The position numbers and the translations under genes are program-made. Shown piece by piece: positions 25,469 through 32,758 of a stretch of DNA of 64,000 nucleotides (positions are counted from its first letter, which is position 1; each line of letters begins with the position of its first letter). The stretch is from Phytohabitans aurantiacus (lineage in GTDB: Bacteria > Actinomycetota > Actinomycetes > Mycobacteriales > Micromonosporaceae), in assembly GCF_027923225.1 (NCBI RefSeq), contig NZ_BSDI01000052.1, positions 1 to 64,000 on the forward strand. The letters are read 5' to 3'. The notes beneath the pieces are model-generated. The model saw nothing but the letters and a program-made list of their open reading frames with translations. It had not been told where the DNA came from and searched no databases.

Positions 25469-26059
25469 GTGCTTCGCCGCACACCGCAACAGGCCCGCAG
25501 CAAGGCCCGGGTCGCGCTGCTGCTCGACGCCGCCGAGCGGGTGCTCGTCCGGGACGGCGTCGCCGCGCTCACCACCAGCCGGGTCGCCGCCGAGGCGGGG
25601 GTGTCGGTGGGCTCGCTGTACCAGTACCTGCCGGACCGGGGCGCCATCGTCGACGCGCTCGCCGCCACCTACCTGACCCGGCTGGAAGGGCTCATGGACG
25701 CGTACGTGCAGGCGGCGGCCGCCGAGCGCTGGAGCGACCCGGTCGGCGTGCTGATCGACGGCTTCGCCGAGATCTACCGCAGCGGCGACGGCTTCCGGGC
25801 GCTGTGGTTCGCCAGCGGGCTGACCGAGCAGACCCGGGCCGCCGACCGCGCCCACAAGCGCCGGATGGCCGACGGCGTCCGCCGCATCCTGCTCGTGCTG
25901 GACCTCGCGCGGGAAAACCCGGCCCTGACGGCGACGTGCGAAGCCGCCGTGCTCGCGGCGGACGCCGTGGTGCAGGAGGCGTTCCGCCGCGATCCCAACG
26001 GTGACCCGGACCTCCTGGCGGAGGCCAAGCGCATGCTCCGCGCCTACGTCACTCCGTGA
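25469..26059 (+). CDS. TetR/AcrR family transcriptional regulator
   Basis: A 196-residue regulator. The N-terminal helix-turn-helix is RVALLLDAAERVLVRDGVAALTTSRVAAEAGVSVGSLYQYLPDRGAI; the C-terminal ligand domain is variable. GTG 25469 has GGGAGG five bases before it and is preferred over TTG 25457. The stop TGA is the first triplet of a repeat B TGATCA end. Divergent orientation points to control of the PfkB kinase gene. Confidence 0.9.
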   Translation: MLRRTPQQARSKARVALLLDAAERVLVRDGVAALTTSRVAAEAGVSVGSLYQYLPDRGAIVDALAATYLTRLEGLMDAYVQAAAAERWSDPVGVLIDGFAEIYRSGDGFRALWFASGLTEQTRAADRAHKRRMADGVRRILLVLDLARENPALTATCEAAVLAADAVVQEAFRRDPNGDPDLLAEAKRMLRAYVTP

Positions 26060-26173
26060 TCAGGGCTGTGAACAGTCCGAGTCGCATACGCCGTCGTGCG
26101 CCAGTGCCGCGCGGCGACTCGGACCGTTCATCCCTCAAGTCGTTAGGGCGACTTGAGGGACGCCCTGATCACG
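26055..26173. repeat. Repeat B, copy 3, interrupted by a 64-bp palindromic insert
   Basis: CGTGATCAGGGC (26055-26066) is the left end of a B element. Its remainder, TCCCTCAAGTCGTTAGGGCG onwards to GGGACGCCCTGATCACG, resumes at 26131 and ends at 26173. Between them is a 64-bp sequence (26067-26130) with inverted ends TGAACAGTCCGAGTCGC and GCGACTCGGACCGTTCA (one mismatch). The termini resemble family C (TGTGAAC). The tetR stop lies in the left end. Confidence 0.8.
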
Positions 26174-26183
26174 AGCGGGAGTG

Positions 26184-27653
26184 CTAGGCGCTGCGCTGAA
26201 GGAGCGCCAGGTACATCGCGTCGGTGCCGTGACGGTGCGGCCAGAGCTGCACCGTCGGGCCGGACCCCAACCCAGGCATGCCCGCCGGCAGCAGCGGCCG
26301 CGCGTCGACCAGGTCGACCGGGTACCCGGACCGGCGCGCCGACTCGGTGACCGTCACCTGGGTCTCGACCGGGTGCGGCGAGCAGGTCACGTACGCCACC
26401 ACGCCGCCCGGGCGCACCACGCGCAGGGCGGCGCCCAGCAGCTCCCGCTGGAGCCGGGTCAGCGGTGGCAGATCGGAGGGCTGCCGGCGCCAGCGCGACT
26501 CGGGACGGCGGCGCAGCGAGCCGAGCCCCGTGCACGGTGCGTCGACCAGTACCCGGTCGAAGGTGCCCTCGACCGTGCGGCCGTCGGCGTGCTCGACCGT
26601 GACGGGCAGGCCACGGGTCGCCTGCTCGACCAGGACGGCGCGGTGCTCGGTGACCTCGACAGCGGTCACGTGGGCGCCGCGCTCCACGGCGAGCGCGCCG
26701 AGCAGGCCAGCCTTGCCGCCGGGACCGGCGCACAGGTCGAGCCAGCGATCGTCCGGCCCGTCGAGCGGTGCCTGCGCCAGGGCGGCCGCGACCAGTTGGG
26801 AACCCTCGTCCTGCACGTGTGCGCGGCCGTCGAGGATCGCGTCCAGCTCTCCGGGCGCGCCGCCGGGCAGATACACCGCGTACGGGGAGAACGCCCCGGG
26901 CAGGCCGCCCACCTCCTCGGCCAGTTCGACGGCGTCGGCGCGGCCGGGACGGGCGCACAGGTGCACGGGCGGGCGCTCGTTGTCTTCGATCAGCGCGCGG
27001 GCGGTCTCGTCGAGGTCGCCGCCCAGCGCGTCCGCGAACGCCCGCACTATCCACTGTGGATGGCTGTGCGCCACGGCGAGGTACGCGACCGGGTCGTCGT
27101 CGTAGCCGGGAGCGATCTGCGCCACCCACGCGTCGTGGTCGCGGCTGGCGACCTCGCGCAGGACCGCGTTGGCGAAGCCGGTCGCGCCGGGCGCGACGGC
27201 CTTGACCAGATCGACGGTCGCGGACACCGCGGCATGTGCGGGCACGCGGGTGTGCAGCAGCTGGTACGCCCCCAGCCGCAGCGCGTCACGGGCCGGCGGA
27301 TCGATGCGGGCCACCTCGCGGCCGGACGCCGCGGCGACGATCGCGTCGAGGGTGCCCTCCTGCCGGAGCGTGCCGTAGGTCAGCTCGGTGGCGAAGGCGG
27401 CATCACGACCGCGCAACCCCAGATCGCGCAGCACGCCAGGGAGTACCAGATTGGCGTACGCGCCATCGCGATGCACAGCGGCCACCGCCTCGTACGCGGC
27501 CCGCCGTGGCACGTCGACGGCGCTCCCGCGGCCCCGCGGCGGCCGACCGTCGCGGCCGCGGCCATCACGCCCGCTGAAACGCCCGCCGCCCTCACGCCCG
27601 CCATCAGAACGGCCGCCACCGGAACGCCGACCGCCCTCAAACGAGCCCGTCAC
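26184..27653 (-). CDS. rsmB: RsmB-type rRNA (cytosine-C5) methyltransferase
   Basis: A 489-residue protein. Residues 1-46 are an RGG/GRD-rich low-complexity tail. A NusB-like domain follows (about 50-185), then the SAM methyltransferase domain with DLCAGPGGKAGLLG, DAPCTGLGSLRRRPESRW (catalytic PC) and VTCSPHPVETQ (second Cys). It makes m5C in 16S rRNA helix 31 in E. coli. It overlaps fmt by ATGA; fmt-rsmB is a standard pair. The arginine-glycine tail is longer than usual. Confidence 0.93.
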   Translation of the reverse strand: MTGSFEGGRRSGGGRSDGGREGGGRFSGRDGRGRDGRPPRGRGSAVDVPRRAAYEAVAAVHRDGAYANLVLPGVLRDLGLRGRDAAFATELTYGTLRQEGTLDAIVAAASGREVARIDPPARDALRLGAYQLLHTRVPAHAAVSATVDLVKAVAPGATGFANAVLREVASRDHDAWVAQIAPGYDDDPVAYLAVAHSHPQWIVRAFADALGGDLDETARALIEDNERPPVHLCARPGRADAVELAEEVGGLPGAFSPYAVYLPGGAPGELDAILDGRAHVQDEGSQLVAAALAQAPLDGPDDRWLDLCAGPGGKAGLLGALAVERGAHVTAVEVTEHRAVLVEQATRGLPVTVEHADGRTVEGTFDRVLVDAPCTGLGSLRRRPESRWRRQPSDLPPLTRLQRELLGAALRVVRPGGVVAYVTCSPHPVETQVTVTESARRSGYPVDLVDARPLLPAGMPGLGSGPTVQLWPHRHGTDAMYLALLQRSA

Positions 27654-28573
27654 GCGAAACGCTCCGAAGTGACGCGGACCCCGCGGGCCCAGTCGGTCGC
27701 GGACATCGCCTTCTTGCCGGCCGCGCGCACCTCGCCCAGCGCCACCGGCGTGGTGGCCGTGCCAACCAGCACCTGATGGCGCTCGACGAGCAGGTCACCG
27801 GGCTCCAGGTCGGGGCCGTTCGCGATCGGGCGGACCGGACCCAGCTTGACCCGATCGCCACGGAACGTCGTCCACGCGCCCGGCGCCGGCGTGCACGCCC
27901 GGATGCGCCGGTCGACCGCGAACGCCGGCTCGGTCCACCGCACCTCGGCGTCCTCCACGGTGATCTTCGGCGCCAGCGACACCCCGTCGGCCGGCTGCGG
28001 CTCGGCGCGGGCGGTGCCGGCCTCGATCGCGTCGAGCACCGCCACCAGCAGCCCCGCGCCGGAGCCGGCGAGCCGGTCGAGCAGGTCACCGGACGTGTCG
28101 GTGGGACGCACCTCGTCGGTCAGCGTCCCGTACACGGGCCCGGTGTCGAGGCCCCGCTCCAGCTGGAAGACGCTGGCGCCGGTGATGGCGTCGCCGTGCA
28201 GCACCGCGTGCTGTACGGGCGCCGCGCCCCGCCACGCGGGCAGCAGCGAGAAGTGCAGGTTGACCCAGCCGTGCTTGGGGATCTCCAGCGCCGCGGGCGG
28301 CACCAGCGCCCCGTAGGCGACCACCGGCACACAGTCGGGCGCGATGTCGCGCAGCCGAGCCAGGAACTCGGGCTCGCGCGGGCGCGCGGGCGTCAGCACC
28401 TCGATGCCGCGCTCGTCGGCCCAGGCGCCAGCCGGCGAGCGGACCAGATGCCTGCCGCGGCCGGCGGGGGCGTCGGGGCGGGTGACGACGGCGACCAGCT
28501 CATGCCCGGAGGCGGCGAGGGCGTCGAGGCTGGGCAGAGCGACAGCCGGCGTGCCGGCGAAGACAAGGCGCAC
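27650..28573 (-). CDS. fmt: Methionyl-tRNA formyltransferase
   Basis: The 307-residue enzyme formylates initiator Met-tRNA with 10-formyl-THF. It begins MRLVFAGTPAVALPSLDAL. The formyltransferase core has LEIPKHGWVNLHFSLLPAWR (catalytic Asn-His-Asp set: N and H here, D in LDTGPVYG context). The C-terminal OB-like domain follows from about 205. It sits 6 bases after def, and both act at the ends of formyl-Met metabolism. Confidence 0.96.
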   Translation of the reverse strand: MRLVFAGTPAVALPSLDALAASGHELVAVVTRPDAPAGRGRHLVRSPAGAWADERGIEVLTPARPREPEFLARLRDIAPDCVPVVAYGALVPPAALEIPKHGWVNLHFSLLPAWRGAAPVQHAVLHGDAITGASVFQLERGLDTGPVYGTLTDEVRPTDTSGDLLDRLAGSGAGLLVAVLDAIEAGTARAEPQPADGVSLAPKITVEDAEVRWTEPAFAVDRRIRACTPAPGAWTTFRGDRVKLGPVRPIANGPDLEPGDLLVERHQVLVGTATTPVALGEVRAAGKKAMSATDWARGVRVTSERFA

Positions 28574-28579
28574 CCGCCG

Positions 28580-29134
28580 TCACCGACCCAGACCGAAGGG
28601 GCTGGTGTGCGGGCTCACCTTGACCGCTGGCGGCGCGGCCGGGTCGTACCACTCGGCCTGCCGGATCGCCTTCATGGCCTCCTTGCGACGGCTCGCGTCG
28701 AGCCGGTCGAGGAAGAGCACCCCGTCGAGGTGGTCGGTCTCGTGCTGCACGCAGCGGGCCATCATGCCCGTGCCGACGATCTGCACCGGATCGCCGTACT
28801 CGTTGAAGCCCTTGGCGATCGCGTTCATGCGGCGCTTGGTGTCGAAGTACAGGCCGGGGATGGACAGGCAGCCCTCCTGGCCGTCCTGCTCCTCCTCGTC
28901 GGGAAACTCGAGCACCGGGTTGATCAGGTGCCCCAGTACGTCGTCGACGTCGAACGTGAACACGCGCAGGCCGACGCCCAGCTGCGGCGCCGCGAGACCC
29001 GCGCCGCTCTGCTCGCGCATGGTGTCGGTGAGGTCGGCGACGAGCTTGCGCAGCTCGACATCGAAGTCGACGACCGGCTCGGCGGGCGTGCGCAACACCG
29101 GATCTCCGAACAGTCGGATTGGCTGGACCGTCAC
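28580..29134 (-). CDS. def: Peptide deformylase
   Basis: A 184-residue metalloenzyme removing the N-formyl group from nascent proteins. All three motifs are present: GAGLAAPQ, EGCLS (metal Cys) and HETDH (HExxH). The start is GTG at 29134; the long in-frame reading upstream is an artefact of the opposite strand. Order def-fmt-rsmB is standard. Confidence 0.96.
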   Translation of the reverse strand: MTVQPIRLFGDPVLRTPAEPVVDFDVELRKLVADLTDTMREQSGAGLAAPQLGVGLRVFTFDVDDVLGHLINPVLEFPDEEEQDGQEGCLSIPGLYFDTKRRMNAIAKGFNEYGDPVQIVGTGMMARCVQHETDHLDGVLFLDRLDASRRKEAMKAIRQAEWYDPAAPPAVKVSPHTSPFGLGR

Positions 29135-29254
29135 GGAACTGGCTCCTTCTGATGGGGGAATCCGGTGACGTACCAGTCTACGGAGTGCGCATACCGGCCC
29201 GCCCGGGCAGTGCCCGGTGATACGTTCCGCTCGGGTTCGACTGGAGGTAACGCT

Positions 29255-29554
29255 ATGGAGTTCATCCAGCTCATCGAGTACGAGACCGACAACGCCGACG
29301 AGATGCGGCGGATGGCCGAGGAGTGGCGGGCCAAGGGCCAGCCCAACGACGGAGGCCCGACCCGGATCACGGTCTGTCACGACCGGGAACGCCCCGGCCA
29401 CTACGTGACCATCGCCGAGTTCCCGTCGTACGAGGTCGCGATGGCCAACAGCAACCGCCCCGAGACGCACGAATTCGCGACCCGGATGGCGGAGCTGTGC
29501 AAGGCCCCGCCGACATTCACCAACCTCGACCTGGAATCGCGCGAGGAGTTCTAG
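29255..29554 (+). CDS. Conserved small protein, probable dimeric alpha/beta barrel
   Basis: A 99-residue soluble protein: MEFIQLIEYETDNADEMRR, TRITVCHDRERPGHYVTIAEF, MANSNRPETHEFATRMAEL. The beta-alpha-beta-beta pattern and aromatic HYVTIAEFPSYE strand resemble ABM/ferredoxin-like dimeric barrels. I do not recognise a specific function. A GGAGG site lies 8 bases before the ATG. It is divergent from def and ends convergent with priA, sharing CTAG as both stop codons. Confidence 0.8.
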   Translation: MEFIQLIEYETDNADEMRRMAEEWRAKGQPNDGGPTRITVCHDRERPGHYVTIAEFPSYEVAMANSNRPETHEFATRMAELCKAPPTFTNLDLESREEF

Positions 29555-31839
29555 AAAAGATCGTGCGGGTCGACCTGGATCCGCACCGGCTGGGCCGCCT
29601 TGCGGGCGGTGCGCACTCCCGCTGCCTCGTGCAACGCTTGGGCCAGTGCCGCCGCCCGCCCCCGGCGCACCCGCACCAGCATGCGCTCCCCGTCGTCGAC
29701 CGGCACCGGGCCGAGCAGCTCCGCGCCCTCCGGCAGGCGGGCGGCGGCGAGCAGGTCGGCCACCGCCTCCGGCGGCCCGGTCAGGCTCGCCATCCTCGCC
29801 GCCGGCGGAAAGCCCAGCTCGCGCCGCTCGGCGAGCTCGCGAGCCGCGTGCCAGGCGGCGTCCCAGCGCAGCAACGCCTGCACGACCGGCAACGCGCCGT
29901 CGGTGGCCACCACGACGCGACCACCGGGCCGGGCGAGGGCCGCCGCGTTCATCCAGCGCCGCAGCGCCTCTTCGGTGGCGCGCAAGTCGGCTCGGGTGAG
30001 CAACGCCCACGGATCGAGCAGCAACACCGCCCCGAAACCCCCCTCGGCAAGCGGCTCGGCGCCGGGCGTGGCCACCACGACCGCCGCCCCGCCGGGCACG
30101 GTCGACAGCACCTCTTCGCGGCCCGAGGTCCGCACGGGCACGCCGGGGAACGCGCGCCCAAGTTCTTCCGCTGTCCGTCGAGCACCGATCACCGCGGCAC
30201 GCAGCCGCCGTCCACCACAGCTTGGGCAGCTGTACGCGGCCGCGACCCTGCCGCACCAATGGCAGGCTGGAGGGGCGTGCGAGGAGCGCAGCGCGAGCGG
30301 CCCCGAGCAGTGGGCACAGCGTGCCGGGGTGCGGCAGTCAGCACAGGCGACCGAGGGCAGATAACCTCGCCGGGGCACCTGCACGAGCACCGGCGCGTCA
30401 TCTTTGAGCGCATGCCGGGCGGCCTCCCAAGCGACGCTGGGCAGCCGAGCGGTGGCCGCGGCGGGATCACGTGCCAGCTGCGCGTCATCGCCCGCGGGCA
30501 CCACCTGAGGCGCCCGCGTCCGCAACGTCTCCCGGGGCGGCACAATCTCCTTGGCCCAGCCGGTCTCGACCAGCAGCTGCGCCTCGCCCGTGCGGGTGTA
30601 CCCAGCCACGAGCGCACCGGCACCCGCGAGCTGCGCTCGGGTCAGCAACACTTCGCGAGCGTGCGGGTACGGCGAGCGGGGCTCGGAGTGCAGGTCGTCG
30701 CCGTCGTCCCAGATCGCCACCAGCCCCAAGTCGGCCACCGGGGCGAACATGGCCGCCCGGGTGCCCACCACGACAGGTACCCGCCCGCGGCTGGCAGCGA
30801 GAAACGCCCGGTACCGCTTGGCGGGCCCGAGCGCGGCGGACAGCGCGACATGCTTTCCTGGGCCGAGCGTGGCCGTGAGGGCGGCGTCGAGCCTCTCCAA
30901 ATCCCGCGCGTCCGCGACAACGGCAACAGCACCCCGCCCCCCACTGACCGTGGCGCCGATGGCTTCGGCGATGCGGGCCGCCCAGTCCTCCGAAGGCATC
31001 GCCGACCACACGGCCCGCGGTGCGGCGCCATCGGCGAGCGCCCTGAGATACCCGCCGGCTCGATACGCCTCCCACCCAGCCGAACTGAACCGCGGCCCAG
31101 CCCCCTCAGCCGCGCCCCCCTCAGGCACGGCATCCCCCGGCACCGCGCTTCCCGGCACTGCGATCTCGGGCGCGGCGCTTCCTCGCACGGCGCTCTCGGG
31201 CACGGCGCTCTCGGGCACGGCGCTCTCGGCCCCGCTCCCCGGCACCGGCCCCTCGGGCACGGCATCGTCCGGCACCGCGCTTCCCGGCGCTGCGCTCTCC
31301 GGCATGGCGCTCTCGGACGCCGCGCTCCCGGGCGCCGCGCTCTCGGACGCCGCGCTCTCGGACGCCGCGCTCTCGGGTGGCTCGTCCGGCGTCGTGGGCG
31401 CGGCGAGTGCTGGCGTGGTTGCCTCGGGCGCGGCACCCGCGGGTCGCACGGCGAGCGCCGCCGACTCCTCCCCCTCGACCCGGGCGTGGCGCGGCGGGAT
31501 CGCCAGCCGCAGGACATCGGCGAGGTTGCCGGCATAGCGGTCCGCCACGGCCCTGGCCAGTCGGGCCACCTCGGACGTCAGTACCACCTCTGCCGAGACC
31601 AGCCGTTCGATGTACGCCAGCTTGCCACCGTGGTCGGATGCCTCGACGCGCTCCAAAATCCAGCCATCGACGAGCTGGCGCGCGAACCGAACCCGCACCC
31701 GCGTGCCCGGCTGGGCCGTCTCGGCCATGTCGGCCGGCACAAGATAGTCGAACGGCCGATCGAGATGCGCGAGCGGCACGTCGACGCAGACCCGCGCCAC
31801 CGGAAGGTGCTCGCACGGTTCGCGCGTCCTGGCTGCCAC
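29551..31839 (-). CDS. priA: PriA-like primosomal protein, ATPase motifs missing
   Basis: About 762 residues. An N-terminal 3'-DNA-binding domain (VARVCVDVPLAHLDRPFDYLVP) is followed by a winged-helix part. The zinc-binding Cys pairs are intact (CADC, CAHC, CHWC, CPSC), and the C-terminal domain ends RIQVDPHDLF. The helicase core lacks Walker A GxGKT, and the DExH position reads WDDGDD, as in the actinobacterial 'probable PriA' group thought to be ATPase-dead. Residues about 156-246 are a pentapeptide-like (E/G)SA(V/A)P array. GTG 31839 is chosen as start; longer starts are possible. Confidence 0.88.
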   Translation of the reverse strand: MAARTREPCEHLPVARVCVDVPLAHLDRPFDYLVPADMAETAQPGTRVRVRFARQLVDGWILERVEASDHGGKLAYIERLVSAEVVLTSEVARLARAVADRYAGNLADVLRLAIPPRHARVEGEESAALAVRPAGAAPEATTPALAAPTTPDEPPESAASESAASESAAPGSAASESAMPESAAPGSAVPDDAVPEGPVPGSGAESAVPESAVPESAVRGSAAPEIAVPGSAVPGDAVPEGGAAEGAGPRFSSAGWEAYRAGGYLRALADGAAPRAVWSAMPSEDWAARIAEAIGATVSGGRGAVAVVADARDLERLDAALTATLGPGKHVALSAALGPAKRYRAFLAASRGRVPVVVGTRAAMFAPVADLGLVAIWDDGDDLHSEPRSPYPHAREVLLTRAQLAGAGALVAGYTRTGEAQLLVETGWAKEIVPPRETLRTRAPQVVPAGDDAQLARDPAAATARLPSVAWEAARHALKDDAPVLVQVPRRGYLPSVACADCRTPARCAHCSGPLALRSSHAPPACHWCGRVAAAYSCPSCGGRRLRAAVIGARRTAEELGRAFPGVPVRTSGREEVLSTVPGGAAVVVATPGAEPLAEGGFGAVLLLDPWALLTRADLRATEEALRRWMNAAALARPGGRVVVATDGALPVVQALLRWDAAWHAARELAERRELGFPPAARMASLTGPPEAVADLLAAARLPEGAELLGPVPVDDGERMLVRVRRGRAAALAQALHEAAGVRTARKAAQPVRIQVDPHDLF
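31102..31374. repeat. In-frame 15-bp repeat array inside priA
   Basis: About 270 bases of imperfect 15-bp units (plus-strand GCGCTCTCGGGCACG and variants) encode repeated PESAV, PGSAV and SESAA pentapeptides. The array stays in frame and lies in the linker between the DNA-binding part and the degenerate helicase core. Likely disordered. Confidence 0.85.
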
Positions 31840-31953
31840 GCGCCTATCCTCCCGCGCCCCGCCGACCACGCGAGCGCCCCCACCCGCGCGTCGCGCCCCA
31901 CCGGGCGTGTCGCCCACACCCGCCCCGCGCCCATCCCCGCCCGGCGCCCGACC

Positions 31954-32036
31954 CGTCGATCAAGGGCGAATGCACGTAGTTGGATCTCTTTCCGCGTGTG
32001 TTTGCCCTTGATCCGTGCAGATCTCCTTGATCGGCG
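31954..32036. repeat. Repeat A, copy 4 (forward)
   Basis: An 83-bp A element: GATCAAGGGCGAATGCACG at 31958, right inverted arm GCGTGTGTTTGCCCTTGATC, and terminal CTCCTTGATCGGCG. It faces copy A5 about 480 bases away, across the noncoding gap between priA and metK. Confidence 0.88.
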
Positions 32037-32132
32037 CGTTGGGTTAGCGTTGCGGCGCTGAGTCAAGGCTCCGACGCGCACGACCCAGACCCTCGCGGCC
32101 CGCGCCACGACCGCCCGATTCCAGCTATGCCC

Positions 32133-32190
32133 GCCGACATCTTGAACAGTTATTGCTGCTCTGGCAGCAATAACTGTTCAAGATGTCGGC
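32133..32190. repeat. Repeat C hairpin 1 (27-bp perfect stem)
   Basis: A perfect inverted repeat: 27-base arms 32133-32159 and 32164-32190, loop TCTG. The stem includes CTTGAACAGTTATTGCTGC. It has no T run, so it is not an ordinary terminator. It lies between facing A elements, with a second C hairpin 130 bases on. Confidence 0.92.
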
Positions 32191-32238
32191 GAATGAACCA
32201 CCCTTGACGGCGGTCCGGCTCGCTTAACTCAACGGCGT

Positions 32239-32254
32239 TGTCTCCTTGATCGGC
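32239..32254. repeat. Half-copy of repeat A
   Basis: TGTCTCCTTGATCGGCG-type sequence matches the right end of A elements 4 and 7. No left end is nearby. It lies between the two C hairpins. Confidence 0.6.
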
Positions 32255-32320
32255 GCCGGCCCCGGCGCCACTTGGCGCCGCCCACCAACCGGATTGTCCC
32301 GATCCGCGTAGCGGATCTCT

Positions 32321-32372
32321 CGAGCTGTGAACGTTTATGGCTGCTGGAGCAGCCATAAACGTTCACAGCTCG
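32321..32372. repeat. Repeat C hairpin 2 (25-bp perfect stem)
   Basis: Perfect 25-base arms around GG: CGAGCTGTGAACGTTTAT, then GGCTGCT / AGCAGCC, and the complement. It is the same size and has the same ends and core as the hairpin at 50404, but the middle six bases differ with matching changes on both arms. Confidence 0.92.
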
Positions 32373-32384
32373 CCGTGGAACGGC

Positions 32385-32513
32385 GACCGCGACACCTGGC
32401 CCGCGCCCTCAACTCCAAGATCTGGCTCTCCACGCACGGGACCTACGCCCTGCGCCGCAAACAACGCCGCCTCATTCGCGATGCCGTCCCGGCACAGCGC
32501 CAAGCCACCGCCA
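32385..32513 (+). pseudogene. Coding-like fragment, possible gene relic
   Basis: One plus-strand frame reads HLARALNSKIWLSTHGTYAL then RRKQRRLIRDAV. Its mixed composition looks more protein-like than the surrounding repeat DNA. It has no good start or ribosome site, and the frame runs into repeat A copy 5. I do not recognise the protein. It may be a remnant cut by repeat insertion, or chance. Confidence 0.25.
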
Positions 32514-32517
32514 ACCG

Positions 32518-32601
32518 CGACGATCAAGGGCATTCCCAACGATCAAGGGCAAACACACGCGGTTTTGAGATCGAACCACGTGCATTTGCCCTTGATCGAC
32601 G
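32518..32601. repeat. Repeat A, copy 5 (reverse)
   Basis: An 84-bp A element in reverse orientation: GATCAAGGGCATTCCCAAC, then GATCAAGGGCAAACACACG, middle TTTTGAGATC, and GCATTTGCCCTTGATC. It closes the facing pair begun by copy A4. The DNA from here to metK (32602-32758) is low-complexity GGCGCCCG-rich with no gene. Confidence 0.88.
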
Positions 32602-32758
32602 TGCAGAGGGCGCCCGTGGCGCCCGCAGCGCCCCGCGGCGCCCGCGGCGCCCGGCGGCGCGCCACGCGTGACGCGCCCCGCGGCGCCCGCAGCGCGCCAC
32701 GCGCATGCGAGGCCCGCGTACGCGCCAAGCGCGACGCGCGCGCACGGTGCGGTGGGCG

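Noticed and set aside
28580..30259. 559-codon frame reading into def.
   Set aside because: The upstream part is a shadow of the 29255 and priA genes; def starts at GTG 29134.
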